Shown in pieces: positions 1-5,483 of a stretch of DNA of 7,845 nt. Source of the DNA: Clostridia bacterium (lineage in GTDB: Bacteria > Bacillota > Clostridia > Christensenellales > DTU072); assembly GCA_028703745.1 (NCBI GenBank), contig JAQVME010000052.1, forward strand, positions 1 through 7,845, written 5' to 3'. Under the pieces are notes generated by a model, which did no database searches, was not told where the DNA came from, and was given only the letters and a program-made list of their open reading frames with translations. The translations under genes and the position numbers were made by a program. The number at the start of each line of letters is the position of its first letter. Positions within the stretch are counted from its first letter, which is position 1.

Positions 1-94
1 TGCCTGCCCCGGCAAATACCAGTACCGCCCCTTCTGTGTCCGTTACGGCAGCCTTTTGGCAGTCGTTTAGCTTTGATAAATCCAGTCCGTTCAA
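1..94 (-). CDS. pcrA: UvrD/PcrA-type ATP-dependent DNA helicase, N-terminal fragment (cut by window edge)
   Basis: Only the first 31 codons are visible. They read M-N-G-L-D-L-S-K followed by LNDCQKAAVTDTEG and then VLVFAGAG. This is the start of superfamily 1A helicases: the Q-motif glutamine is residue 13, the TEG segment is residues 20-22, and AGAG begins the Walker A loop (AGAGSGKT), which the edge cuts. Such helicases unwind DNA 3' to 5' in repair and replication. The start is inferred to be the TTG at 94-92, because an in-frame TGA lies at 112-110, no ATG or GTG lies between, and GGAG sits 6 nt before the TTG. A second TTG at 106-104 is possible but overlaps the GGAG. A near-consensus promoter stands upstream at 158-186. 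PcrA is favoured over Rep or UvrD by the TEG motif; the rest of the protein would decide it. Confidence 0.8.
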   Translation of the reverse strand, partial: MNGLDLSKLNDCQKAAVTDTEGAVLVFAGAG

Positions 95-100
95 TTCTCT

Positions 101-104
101 CTCC
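101..104 (-). promoter_or_regulatory. Ribosome binding site deciding the TTG start of the helicase gene
   Basis: On the minus strand the sequence reads GGAG, then AGAGAA, then TTG. The 6-nt spacing suits the TTG at 94-92. The upstream in-frame stop leaves no room for an ATG or GTG start. Confidence 0.6.
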
Positions 105-157
105 AATAATCAGCCGAATAAAAGCATAGTGTTTTTCTTACCTTTACTTTTATATTT

Positions 158-186
158 ATCATACCAAAAAAACGCGCTAAAGTCAA
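158..186 (-). promoter_or_regulatory. Sigma-A-type promoter for the helicase gene
   Basis: The minus strand has TTGACT at 186-181 (-35), exactly 17 bp, then TATGAT at 163-158 (-10). The -10 is preceded by TGG, the extended -10 form (TGn). Each hexamer differs from consensus by one base. Transcription would start near 151, giving a leader of about 55 nt before the TTG start at 94. It is the best-matching promoter in the window. Confidence 0.75.
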
Positions 187-220
187 TTTTTTCATTCTTC
201 GTTTATCGTTATTCAATAGT

Positions 221-252
221 GTCATTTCGACCAAAGCGGAGAAATCTCATCC
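221..252. repeat. Short interspersed repeat, copy 1 (compact form)
   Basis: This copy reads GTCATTTCGACC, AAAG, CGGAGAAATCT, then CATCC. It matches copy 2 at 262-303 except for one missing G and a missing 9-10 bp central segment. The outer ATTTC and GAAAT are complementary, so a transcript could fold into a small hairpin. From memory, similar GTCATTTCGA...GAGAAATCT units are scattered between genes in many gut Clostridia and Bacteroidetes. I cannot check that here. Confidence 0.65.
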
Positions 253-261
253 TTATAATAT

Positions 262-303
262 GTCATTTCGACCGAAGTGTAACGGAGCGGAGAAATCTAA
301 TCC
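262..303. repeat. Short interspersed repeat, copy 2 (long form)
   Basis: This copy reads GTCATTTCGACC, GAAGTGTAACGGAG, CGGAGAAATCT, then AATCC. It is in the same orientation as copy 1 at 221-252, with 9 bp between the two annotated units. The extra central segment partly duplicates the GGAGCGGAG motif, so copies may gain or lose length by slippage. No terminal inverted repeats or target-site duplication are clear. Confidence 0.65.
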
Positions 304-307
304 ATAG

Positions 308-343
308 TTTTTCGTTTTTCGTTTTTCGTTTTTCGTTTTCGTT
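308..343. repeat. Tandem heptamer repeat (TTTTTCG)n
   Basis: Four perfect copies of TTTTTCG lie at 308-335, followed by one 6-bp copy (TTTTCG, 336-341) and TT. A decayed relative, with TTCGTTTATCGTTATTC, lies at about 197-213 on the other side of the interspersed repeats. The array ends where the ppdK terminator begins. Confidence 0.8.
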
Positions 344-376
344 AAAAAAAGGCTGTTCATTGTGTGAACAGCCTTT
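344..376 (-). terminator. Intrinsic terminator of ppdK
   Basis: The perfect 12-bp inverted repeat AAAGGCTGTTCA (348-359) / TGAACAGCCTTT (365-376) has a 5-nt loop. On the minus strand the stem runs straight into a run of seven T (350-344, the first three in the stem), as expected for Rho-independent termination. It begins 21 nt beyond the ppdK stop. In the plus direction the downstream T-run is interrupted, so it reads mainly as a minus-strand terminator. Confidence 0.9.
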
Positions 377-397
377 CTTCTTTATAAAGCTTTTTGT

Positions 398-3016
398 TTA
401 TTTGCTCTTGATAGCCGCTTGAGCCGCCGCAAGTATTGCTATGGGCACTCTGAAGGGCGAGCAAGAAACGTAGTTGAGCCCGATTTGGTGGCAGAACTCT
501 ACTGAGGAGGGATCTCCGCCGTGCTCTCCGCATATGCCGCATTTCAGTTCCGGCTTGGTCTGACGACCCAGTTGCACACCTATTTTCATAAGCTTGCCTA
601 CGCCTATTTGGTCAACCTTTTGGAAGGGGTCTGACTCAAAAATCTTCTTGTCGTAGTAGTCGTTCAGGAACTTGCCTGCATCGTCACGGCTGAAGCCGTA
701 AGTCATTTGCGTAAGGTCGTTGGTGCCGAAGGAGAAGAAATCGGCTTCCTTGGCTATTTCGTCGGCGGTGATTGCCGCGCGAGGAATCTCTATCATCGTG
801 CCTACGGTATAATCCACCTTGACTTTGTTGGCGGTCATTACCTTTTCGGCGGTACTTACGACGATATCCTTGACGTATTTGAGTTCTTTTATGTCGCCTA
901 CAAGCGGAATCATAATCTCGGGCTTGACGTTGGCGCCTGATTTGTTGCATTCAATGGCGGCTTCGATAACCGCTCTCGTTTGCATAACGGCGATTTCCGG
1001 ATAGGTCACAGTCAGTCTGCAACCGCGATGCCCGAGCATGGGGTTGAATTCCTTCAAGCCCTCGATAATGGTAGATAATTCTTCAAAAGCGATATCCATT
1101 TCCTTAGCGAGCGCCTTGATTTCGGATTCCTTGTGGGGAACGAATTCATGAAGGGGCGGATCCAGGAATCTTATGGTAACGGGATAATTGCCCATGGCTT
1201 TATATATTTCTATAAAGTCGTTTTTCTGCATGGGCAGCAATTTTGCCAGAGCCTTCTCTCTCTGCTTAACCGTAGTCGATACTATCATTTCACGGACGGC
1301 GGCAATTCTGTCCTCGGCAAAGAACATATGCTCAGTTCTGCAAAGTCCTATGCCCTCTGCGCCGTACTCTCTAGCCTGCTTAGCGTCGGTGGGGGTGTCT
1401 GCGTTGGCTCTTACTTTGAGCTTTCTGCATTCGTTTGCCCATTGCATAATCCTTCCGAAATAGCCGCTGACCGTGGCGGGTACTGTGTTAACCTTTCCGG
1501 CGTATATGTTGCCGGTGCTGCCGTCAAGCGAGAAATAATCGTTCTCTGTATATACAACGCCTTTGATGGTAACGGTCTTGGCTTTTTCGTTTATGACGAG
1601 TTCTCCGCAACCTGCCACGCAACATCTGCCCATTCCGCGGGCAACGACAGCCGCGTGCGAGGTTCTGCCGCCTCTGGCGGTGAGAATACCCTTTGCAACG
1701 GCCATACCCTCAATGTCCTCGGGACTGGTCTCAAGTCTAACGAGCACTACGCTCTCGCCTTTCTCGGCTCTGCGCACTGCCTCCTCTGCAGAGAAAGCTA
1801 TTTTGCCGCAAGCGGCGCCCGGGGAAGCCGGAAGACCTTTTGCGATAACCGTTGAGGAACGCAACATAACACAATCAAATTGCGGATGAAGCAGCTCGTC
1901 AAGCTGTTTTGGCTCGACCTTGAGTACTGCCTCTTCCTTGGTAATAAGTCCTTCCTCGACGAGGTCGCAAGCTATCTTTATGGCGGCGTGAGCCGTACGC
2001 TTGCCGTTCCTGGTTTGTAGCATATAAAGCTTGCCTCTCTCGATGGTAAACTCCATATCCTGCATATCCTTGAAATAATCCTCGAGCTTCTGCGTAATCT
2101 TTACGAACTGGTCGTATACCTCGGGGTTGGTCTCCTTCAGGTGATCAATAGTCATGGGGGTTCTTATGCCGGCAACGACATCCTCGCCCTGCGCGTTCAT
2201 AAGGTATTCGCCGTAAAGCACTTTTTCGCCCGTAGCGGGGTCTCTGGTGAACGCAACGCCTGTGCCTGATGTGTCTCCCATATTGCCGAAGACCATTGAC
2301 TGGATATTGACAGCCGTACCCCATGTTCCGGGAATGTCGTTCATTCTGCGGTAAGAGATGGCTCTGGGGTTGTCCCAGCTTTTGAAAACAGCTTCGGTTG
2401 CGCCGATAAGCTGCTGTCTGGGGTCTTGGGGGAAATCTGTGCCTATCTTATCTTTGTATAACGCCTTGAAAGAAGCGATAAGCTCCTTGAGGTCGGAAGC
2501 GGTGAATTCTGTATCGAGCTTTATGTTCTTCTTGTGCTTCAGTTCGTCAATAATCTCTTCAAAATAGGATTTTCCCAGACCGGTGACAACGTCGGAATAC
2601 ATCTGTATAAATCTTCTGTAGCAGTCATAAGCAAAACGGGGGTTCTGCGTAAGCTTGGCAAGACCTTCCACCGATACGTCGGTAAGTCCGAGGTTCAAGA
2701 TGGTGTCCATCATGCCGGGCATAGAAGCCCTTGAGCCGCTGCGGACCGATACGAGGAAAGGATTCTCGGGGTCGCCGAACTTCTTGCCGGCTTGCGCCTC
2801 AACCTTGGCGAGCGCCTCGAATATCTGGGCGATAATGTCTTCGGAAATCTTTTCTCCGTCTTCATAGTACTTTGTGCAGGCTTCCGTCGTGACGGTAAAG
2901 CCCTCCGGAACAGGCATGCCGAGCTTTGTCATCTCCGCGAGATTGGCTCCCTTGCCACCGAACATCGCTTTGTTCTTTCCGTCTGCTTCTTTAAACAAAT
3001 AAACAAATTTTGCCAT
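398..3016 (-). CDS. ppdK: Pyruvate, phosphate dikinase
   Basis: PpdK interconverts pyruvate + ATP + Pi and PEP + AMP + PPi in the cytoplasm. Many Clostridia use it for PPi-linked glycolysis or to make PEP. At 872 residues it has the family's normal length. The N-terminal nucleotide-binding domain (about 1-340) carries GGKGANLAEM (20-29), VRSGSRASMPGMMDT (91-105) and an LQTRNGKR segment (333-340). The swivelling phosphohistidine domain has GGRTSHAAVVARGMG with catalytic His454. The C-terminal PEP/pyruvate barrel has RFLDPPLHEF (616-625), GHRGCR (662-667), FSFGTNDLTQ (761-770) and CGICGEHGGDP with catalytic Cys829. All catalytic elements are present. The ATG at 3016 follows AGAGGAG at 8-nt spacing. 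It has its own promoter with a dyad over the -10 and its own terminator, so it is probably a single-gene unit. I see no gene for the PpdK regulatory kinase/phosphotransferase (ppdR) beside it. Confidence 0.98.
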   Translation of the reverse strand: MAKFVYLFKEADGKNKAMFGGKGANLAEMTKLGMPVPEGFTVTTEACTKYYEDGEKISEDIIAQIFEALAKVEAQAGKKFGDPENPFLVSVRSGSRASMPGMMDTILNLGLTDVSVEGLAKLTQNPRFAYDCYRRFIQMYSDVVTGLGKSYFEEIIDELKHKKNIKLDTEFTASDLKELIASFKALYKDKIGTDFPQDPRQQLIGATEAVFKSWDNPRAISYRRMNDIPGTWGTAVNIQSMVFGNMGDTSGTGVAFTRDPATGEKVLYGEYLMNAQGEDVVAGIRTPMTIDHLKETNPEVYDQFVKITQKLEDYFKDMQDMEFTIERGKLYMLQTRNGKRTAHAAIKIACDLVEEGLITKEEAVLKVEPKQLDELLHPQFDCVMLRSSTVIAKGLPASPGAACGKIAFSAEEAVRRAEKGESVVLVRLETSPEDIEGMAVAKGILTARGGRTSHAAVVARGMGRCCVAGCGELVINEKAKTVTIKGVVYTENDYFSLDGSTGNIYAGKVNTVPATVSGYFGRIMQWANECRKLKVRANADTPTDAKQAREYGAEGIGLCRTEHMFFAEDRIAAVREMIVSTTVKQREKALAKLLPMQKNDFIEIYKAMGNYPVTIRFLDPPLHEFVPHKESEIKALAKEMDIAFEELSTIIEGLKEFNPMLGHRGCRLTVTYPEIAVMQTRAVIEAAIECNKSGANVKPEIMIPLVGDIKELKYVKDIVVSTAEKVMTANKVKVDYTVGTMIEIPRAAITADEIAKEADFFSFGTNDLTQMTYGFSRDDAGKFLNDYYDKKIFESDPFQKVDQIGVGKLMKIGVQLGRQTKPELKCGICGEHGGDPSSVEFCHQIGLNYVSCSPFRVPIAILAAAQAAIKSK

Positions 3017-3051
3017 TAAATTTCTCCTCTAAAAGTTTTTTATAAATCATC

Positions 3052-3075
3052 TCAGTTATTATATAAAATAACTGA
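3052..3075. promoter_or_regulatory. Dyad covering the ppdK -10 box, candidate operator
   Basis: Perfect 9-bp arms TCAGTTATT (3052-3060) and AATAACTGA (3067-3075) flank the 6-bp centre ATATAA. The dyad covers the -10 and reaches roughly to the predicted transcription start. It would therefore mostly not be transcribed, and is better read as a DNA site for a dimeric regulator than as an RNA hairpin. I cannot assign a regulator: it does not match the Rex consensus as I know it. Chance symmetry in A+T-rich DNA is the alternative, though the CAG/CTG ends argue somewhat against it. Confidence 0.45.
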
Positions 3076-3086
3076 TAATTTTACAA
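3058..3086 (-). promoter_or_regulatory. Sigma-A-type promoter of ppdK
   Basis: The minus strand has TTGTAA at 3086-3081 (-35), a 17-bp spacer, and a perfect TATAAT at 3063-3058 (-10). Transcription would begin near 3051, leaving a leader of about 35 nt with a strong AGAGGAG ribosome binding site at 3030-3024. The surroundings are very A+T-rich, so competing -10-like boxes exist (for example TATAAT in the stretch near 3110-3119), but only this one has a good -35 at the right distance. Confidence 0.7.
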
Positions 3087-3149
3087 GCAATTTCAACCAT
3101 TTATAAGATAATTATATACCAAAAGCCGCATTTTTATCCTATTCGCGCG

Positions 3150-3812
3150 TTAAGATACCTTTCCGTTGCGGAACGCCTCGGAATTTATGACGGTATAAAT
3201 TTCTTTAATAACTGAAAGGTTGAGTGACAAACGGTTTTTTAAGATAGGATTGATATAATAAAGCGTGGTGTCTATGTCCGTCGGCAACATATCGAGGGTG
3301 CCGGAATCCTCAGCCGAAATGTCAGAGAGCGCGTCAAGCACCTTTTTTACGTTTGTGGGCAGATCTTCGACGGAATAATCCACGCCGGTATATTTCAACA
3401 TTCCCAGCAAAAACCAAACCGCCGCGGCAAAGGGGTATGCGCTGCCGTAATTTATTTCTTGAAGCGCTTTTAGCGCAAGCAACAGCTCAAAGGCGATAGT
3501 CTCACCTCTTATGCAGGTCTTTTCTATAGTCTCAAGTATAAGCACCGCCGCCAGATTGCGCGTCGTGTCAGTCCAGCAATTCCTGAAACTTTCTTCTATG
3601 TTTATTCCGGTGAGCACGTATCCGCCTCGCGACTCCGTAACGCCGAATTCGCCGAACACCAGCGGCATACAACCGGCGCATAACTTAGCTTTCGAGCTGC
3701 GCACGCCCTTGGCGGTAACGGTAATAATACCCTTTTCGAAGGTTGCCACGGTGAGCAACTTGTCCTTCTCTTTGTAGTTCGTCGCCCTAAGGCACACGCC
3801 CTTGTAATCCAT
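3150..3812 (-). CDS. recO: DNA recombination/repair mediator RecO, short form
   Basis: RecO helps load RecA on SSB-coated DNA together with RecR, and promotes strand annealing. The N-terminal OB-fold (about 1-78) fits the family: GVCLRATNYKEKDKLLTV (5-22), the IITVTAKGVRSSKAKL segment (29-44), a GEFGVTESRGGYVLTG stretch (54-69) and the ESF motif (74-76). The helical C-terminal part follows, including FLLGMLKYTGVD (134-145). The protein has 220 residues against about 240-270 usually. It lacks the CxxC...CxxC zinc-finger cluster found after the 'LLxxLGY' region in many Firmicutes RecO proteins; its five cysteines (7, 45, 48, 79, 99) all lie earlier. The ATG at 3812 follows GAGGG closely. Its position after era and yqzL is the conserved one. 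A hairpin lies just upstream of its ribosome binding site. Confidence 0.9.
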   Translation of the reverse strand: MDYKGVCLRATNYKEKDKLLTVATFEKGIITVTAKGVRSSKAKLCAGCMPLVFGEFGVTESRGGYVLTGINIEESFRNCWTDTTRNLAAVLILETIEKTCIRGETIAFELLLALKALQEINYGSAYPFAAAVWFLLGMLKYTGVDYSVEDLPTNVKKVLDALSDISAEDSGTLDMLPTDIDTTLYYINPILKNRLSLNLSVIKEIYTVINSEAFRNGKVS

Positions 3813-3828
3813 TGATTCCCTCTTTTTA

Positions 3829-3867
3829 CGGAAAAACCACCTTAATAAATAAGGTGGTTCCTTTCCG
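3829..3867 (-). terminator. Hairpin between yqzL and recO: terminator, attenuator or processing stem
   Basis: On the minus strand AACCACCTTA (3859-3850), a 5-nt loop, and TAAGGTGGTT (3844-3835) form a perfect 10-bp stem. After a 2-nt bulge the stem continues as CGGAAA with TTTCCG, for 16 bp in total. The short stem is followed by five T, counting its last two, then CCG, which resembles a weak intrinsic terminator. If the longer stem forms, the T-run is paired and the element would be a stable intercistronic hairpin. It starts 23 nt after the yqzL stop and ends 16 nt before the recO ATG. Confidence 0.5.
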
Positions 3868-3890
3868 CAGCTATCTTGGTTTAATGAGCT

Positions 3891-3995
3891 TTATTTTTTA
3901 ATCTCTTCATCATTTATGGCTTTATACAACATATAATAGCCGGTTTGTCCGCTCTTCTTAAATGTCTCCCATAACAACTCATCAATTTGTTTCAT
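3891..3995 (-). CDS. yqzL: YqzL-like small protein
   Basis: This 34-codon frame begins MKQIDELLWETF and continues KKSGQTGYYMLYKAINDEE, ending in IKK and TAA. It resembles the YqzL family of Firmicutes, short proteins with a W-x-x-F / TG / Y-x-L-[YF]-K pattern. Here W9, F12, G16-Q-T-G19, Y21 and LYK (23-25) fit. Position supports the call strongly, because in Bacillus subtilis yqzL sits between era and recO, exactly as here. AGGGGTGA just upstream of the ATG at 3995 is a strong ribosome binding site. YqzL has no function known to me. No membrane segment or signal peptide is seen. It lies 93 bp after the ybeY-era stop and 78 bp before recO. It is short enough for automatic gene callers to miss. 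Confidence 0.82.
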   Translation of the reverse strand: MKQIDELLWETFKKSGQTGYYMLYKAINDEEIKK

Positions 3996-3998
3996 TCT

Positions 3999-4006
3999 CA
4001 CCCCTA
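3999..4006 (-). promoter_or_regulatory. Strong ribosome binding site of yqzL
   Basis: The minus strand reads AGGGGTGA a few nt before the ATG at 3995, close to the full anti-Shine-Dalgarno match. Its 5' end adjoins the 3' arm of the hairpin at 4004-4041. Confidence 0.6.
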
Positions 4007-4041
4007 TAGCCTATAAGCAATTCTGATGCTTACAACTATAG
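4004..4041 (-). promoter_or_regulatory. RNA hairpin candidate in the yqzL leader
   Basis: In the minus-strand transcript CUAUAG-UUGUAAGC (4041-4028) can pair with GCUUAUAG-G-CUAUAG (4018-4004) around a 9-nt loop. This gives 14 pairs with one bulged G. Two pairs are G-U, possible only in the minus-strand RNA; the opposite strand would have A-C mismatches there. The 3' arm ends at the yqzL ribosome binding site, so the hairpin might affect its access, or mark processing of the era-yqzL transcript. Confidence 0.4.
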
Positions 4042-4088
4042 AATGTGGCGAACCACTTTTTATTATTCAGAAAAATTAAAATATTTTT

Positions 4089-5474
4089 TTAGGTCTTTAG
4101 ATCATACCCCAACCCCTTCATAATATTATCACTGCCACGCCAATCCTCCTTGACTAATACGAAGACCGTAAGAAAAACCTTGCTACCCGTCATTGTCTCG
4201 ATGTCCTGCCTCGCGAAAGTAGCTATCTTTTTTATCATGCTGCCGCCTTTTCCGAGGATAATCGGCTTGTGGGCGGCTTTTTCACAAATTATGTCGGCGT
4301 CGATATCGATGATGCCGTTCTGCCTAATCTCATATCTCGTGATGTCGACACCTATTCCGTACGGCACCTCCTTGTCAAGCAGGCGCAACGCTTTTTCTCT
4401 GATGATTTCCGCCGTCATGAAGCGCAGGTTCTTGTCCGTGAACATATCGTCGGGATAAAACTTTGTGGTGTCCGTCAACAGGCTCTTGATTTCATTTAGA
4501 ATAATGTCGACGTTCTTGCCTTTTAGCGCGGATATCGGTACTATTGCCTTGATTCCCTCCACGTCCTTCAGCTCCGTCAAGATTGAGAAGACCTTCTCTT
4601 TGGTGACGTGGTCTATCTTGTTGACGGCGAGTATTGTGTTCAGCCCGTTCTCCACATAGCTGACGATATTCTGCTTGTCCTTGCCGTCCACGCCCTTCTC
4701 CGCATCAATAAGATACACAACAGCATCGACGCCCTCAAGCGCCGTTCTCGCCGTCTTCATCATATATTTGCCCAGGCTGTTTTTGGGCGTATGCAGACCC
4801 GGAGTGTCAATCAGCACTATCTGCGTATTCTCGTCGTTATAGATGCCCAGTATCTTGTCTCTCGTCGTTTGGGGCTTCCACGAAACAATAGATACCTTTT
4901 CGCCTACGATATTATTGGTAAGCGTGGACTTGCCGGAGTTTGGTCTGCCCATAATAGCAACGAACCCCGATTTGAAAGCTGACGGCTCTTTTGTGGCATC
5001 TCTGGCAACGCCCAGCTCCTCGTCAAGTATTTTGTCCTGAAGCTCTTGCATAACTTTTTCGCCCGACTCTTCTTCGTGGTCGAAGCCCAGCAGATGCAAT
5101 ACTCCGTGACAGGTCAAAAAGCTTATTTCCCTTTCGACGCTGTGCCCGTACTCCTTCGCCTGCTGCGCCGCCTTAGTCGTGCAAATGAATATCTCTCCAA
5201 GCATAATGCTACCGTCTTCAGGGTTGAGCATGTCGGGATAATTGTTCTTGTCAAGCGGCAAAGCGAAAGGCGCCGAGGCAAAGCTCAGCACGTCTGTCTC
5301 GCAGTCCTTGCCGCGATAGCTGTTGTTGAGCGCTTTTATTTGTTCGGCAGTCACGGTGTTTATTTCTATACCCACGTCCTCTTCTTTTATGCCGAAATGT
5401 GAAACGGCGGCCAATGCCGCCTTTCTTATGGTGTCTTCATAGCCTTGTTTTCTGTGTTGGTAAATCTTTATCAT
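4089..5474 (-). CDS. ybeY-era: Fusion protein: rRNA endonuclease YbeY (N-terminal) and GTPase Era (C-terminal)
   Basis: This 461-residue protein joins two ribosome-maturation factors that are normally separate. Residues 1-150 are YbeY: R54 and TDVLSF (60-65), then the metal-binding motif HGVLHLLGFDH with H123, H127 and H133. YbeY acts in 16S rRNA 3'-end processing and ribosome quality control. A linker of about 15 residues (152-167) leads to Era, about 295 residues and essentially full length: G1 GRPNSGKST (176-184), G2 near QTTRD (202-206), G3 DTPG (223-226), G4 NKID (285-288), G5 SAL (315-317), and a KH domain with GKGG (408-411). Era binds the 16S rRNA 3' end during 30S assembly. No in-frame ATG, GTG or TTG lies in the linker; the next ATG (Met175) is inside the Era G domain. 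The ATG at 5474 follows AGAGGAA, which overlaps the pgpH stop region, so translation is probably coupled. The dgkA and cdd genes often found between ybeY and era are absent. Confidence 0.95.
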   Translation of the reverse strand: MIKIYQHRKQGYEDTIRKAALAAVSHFGIKEEDVGIEINTVTAEQIKALNNSYRGKDCETDVLSFASAPFALPLDKNNYPDMLNPEDGSIMLGEIFICTTKAAQQAKEYGHSVEREISFLTCHGVLHLLGFDHEEESGEKVMQELQDKILDEELGVARDATKEPSAFKSGFVAIMGRPNSGKSTLTNNIVGEKVSIVSWKPQTTRDKILGIYNDENTQIVLIDTPGLHTPKNSLGKYMMKTARTALEGVDAVVYLIDAEKGVDGKDKQNIVSYVENGLNTILAVNKIDHVTKEKVFSILTELKDVEGIKAIVPISALKGKNVDIILNEIKSLLTDTTKFYPDDMFTDKNLRFMTAEIIREKALRLLDKEVPYGIGVDITRYEIRQNGIIDIDADIICEKAAHKPIILGKGGSMIKKIATFARQDIETMTGSKVFLTVFVLVKEDWRGSDNIMKGLGYDLKT

Positions 5475-5483
5475 AGTTTCCTC

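Noticed and set aside
221..298. CRISPR array
   Set aside because: There are only two copies, of unequal length, with a spacer of about 10-15 bp and no cas genes nearby.
36..422. 128-codon plus-strand frame across the repeat region
   Set aside because: It runs through the repeats, the TTTTTCG tract and the ppdK terminator. Its low-complexity Ser/Phe-rich translation (with pieces such as CHFDRSVTERRNL) is typical of spurious frames from this repeat type, and the left part is antisense to the helicase gene.
1133..1855. 240-codon plus-strand frame inside ppdK
   Set aside because: It is wholly antisense to the well-conserved ppdK coding sequence, has no recognisable motif, and is expected as a shadow frame.
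3017..3149. recO terminator or a small gene between recO and ppdK
   Set aside because: Only a four-pair AAAA/TTTT-type stem is seen after recO and no coding frame with a ribosome binding site. The region holds the ppdK promoter, dyad and leader.
4042..4060. GTGG-TTCG-CCAC mini-hairpin after ybeY-era as a terminator
   Set aside because: Only four pairs flank the tetraloop and no T-run follows in the minus direction, so it cannot be called a terminator.
4950..4952. Separate Era start at internal Met175
   Set aside because: This methionine immediately precedes the Walker A motif GRPNSGKST. Starting there would remove the first strand of the G domain, and no ribosome binding site precedes it.
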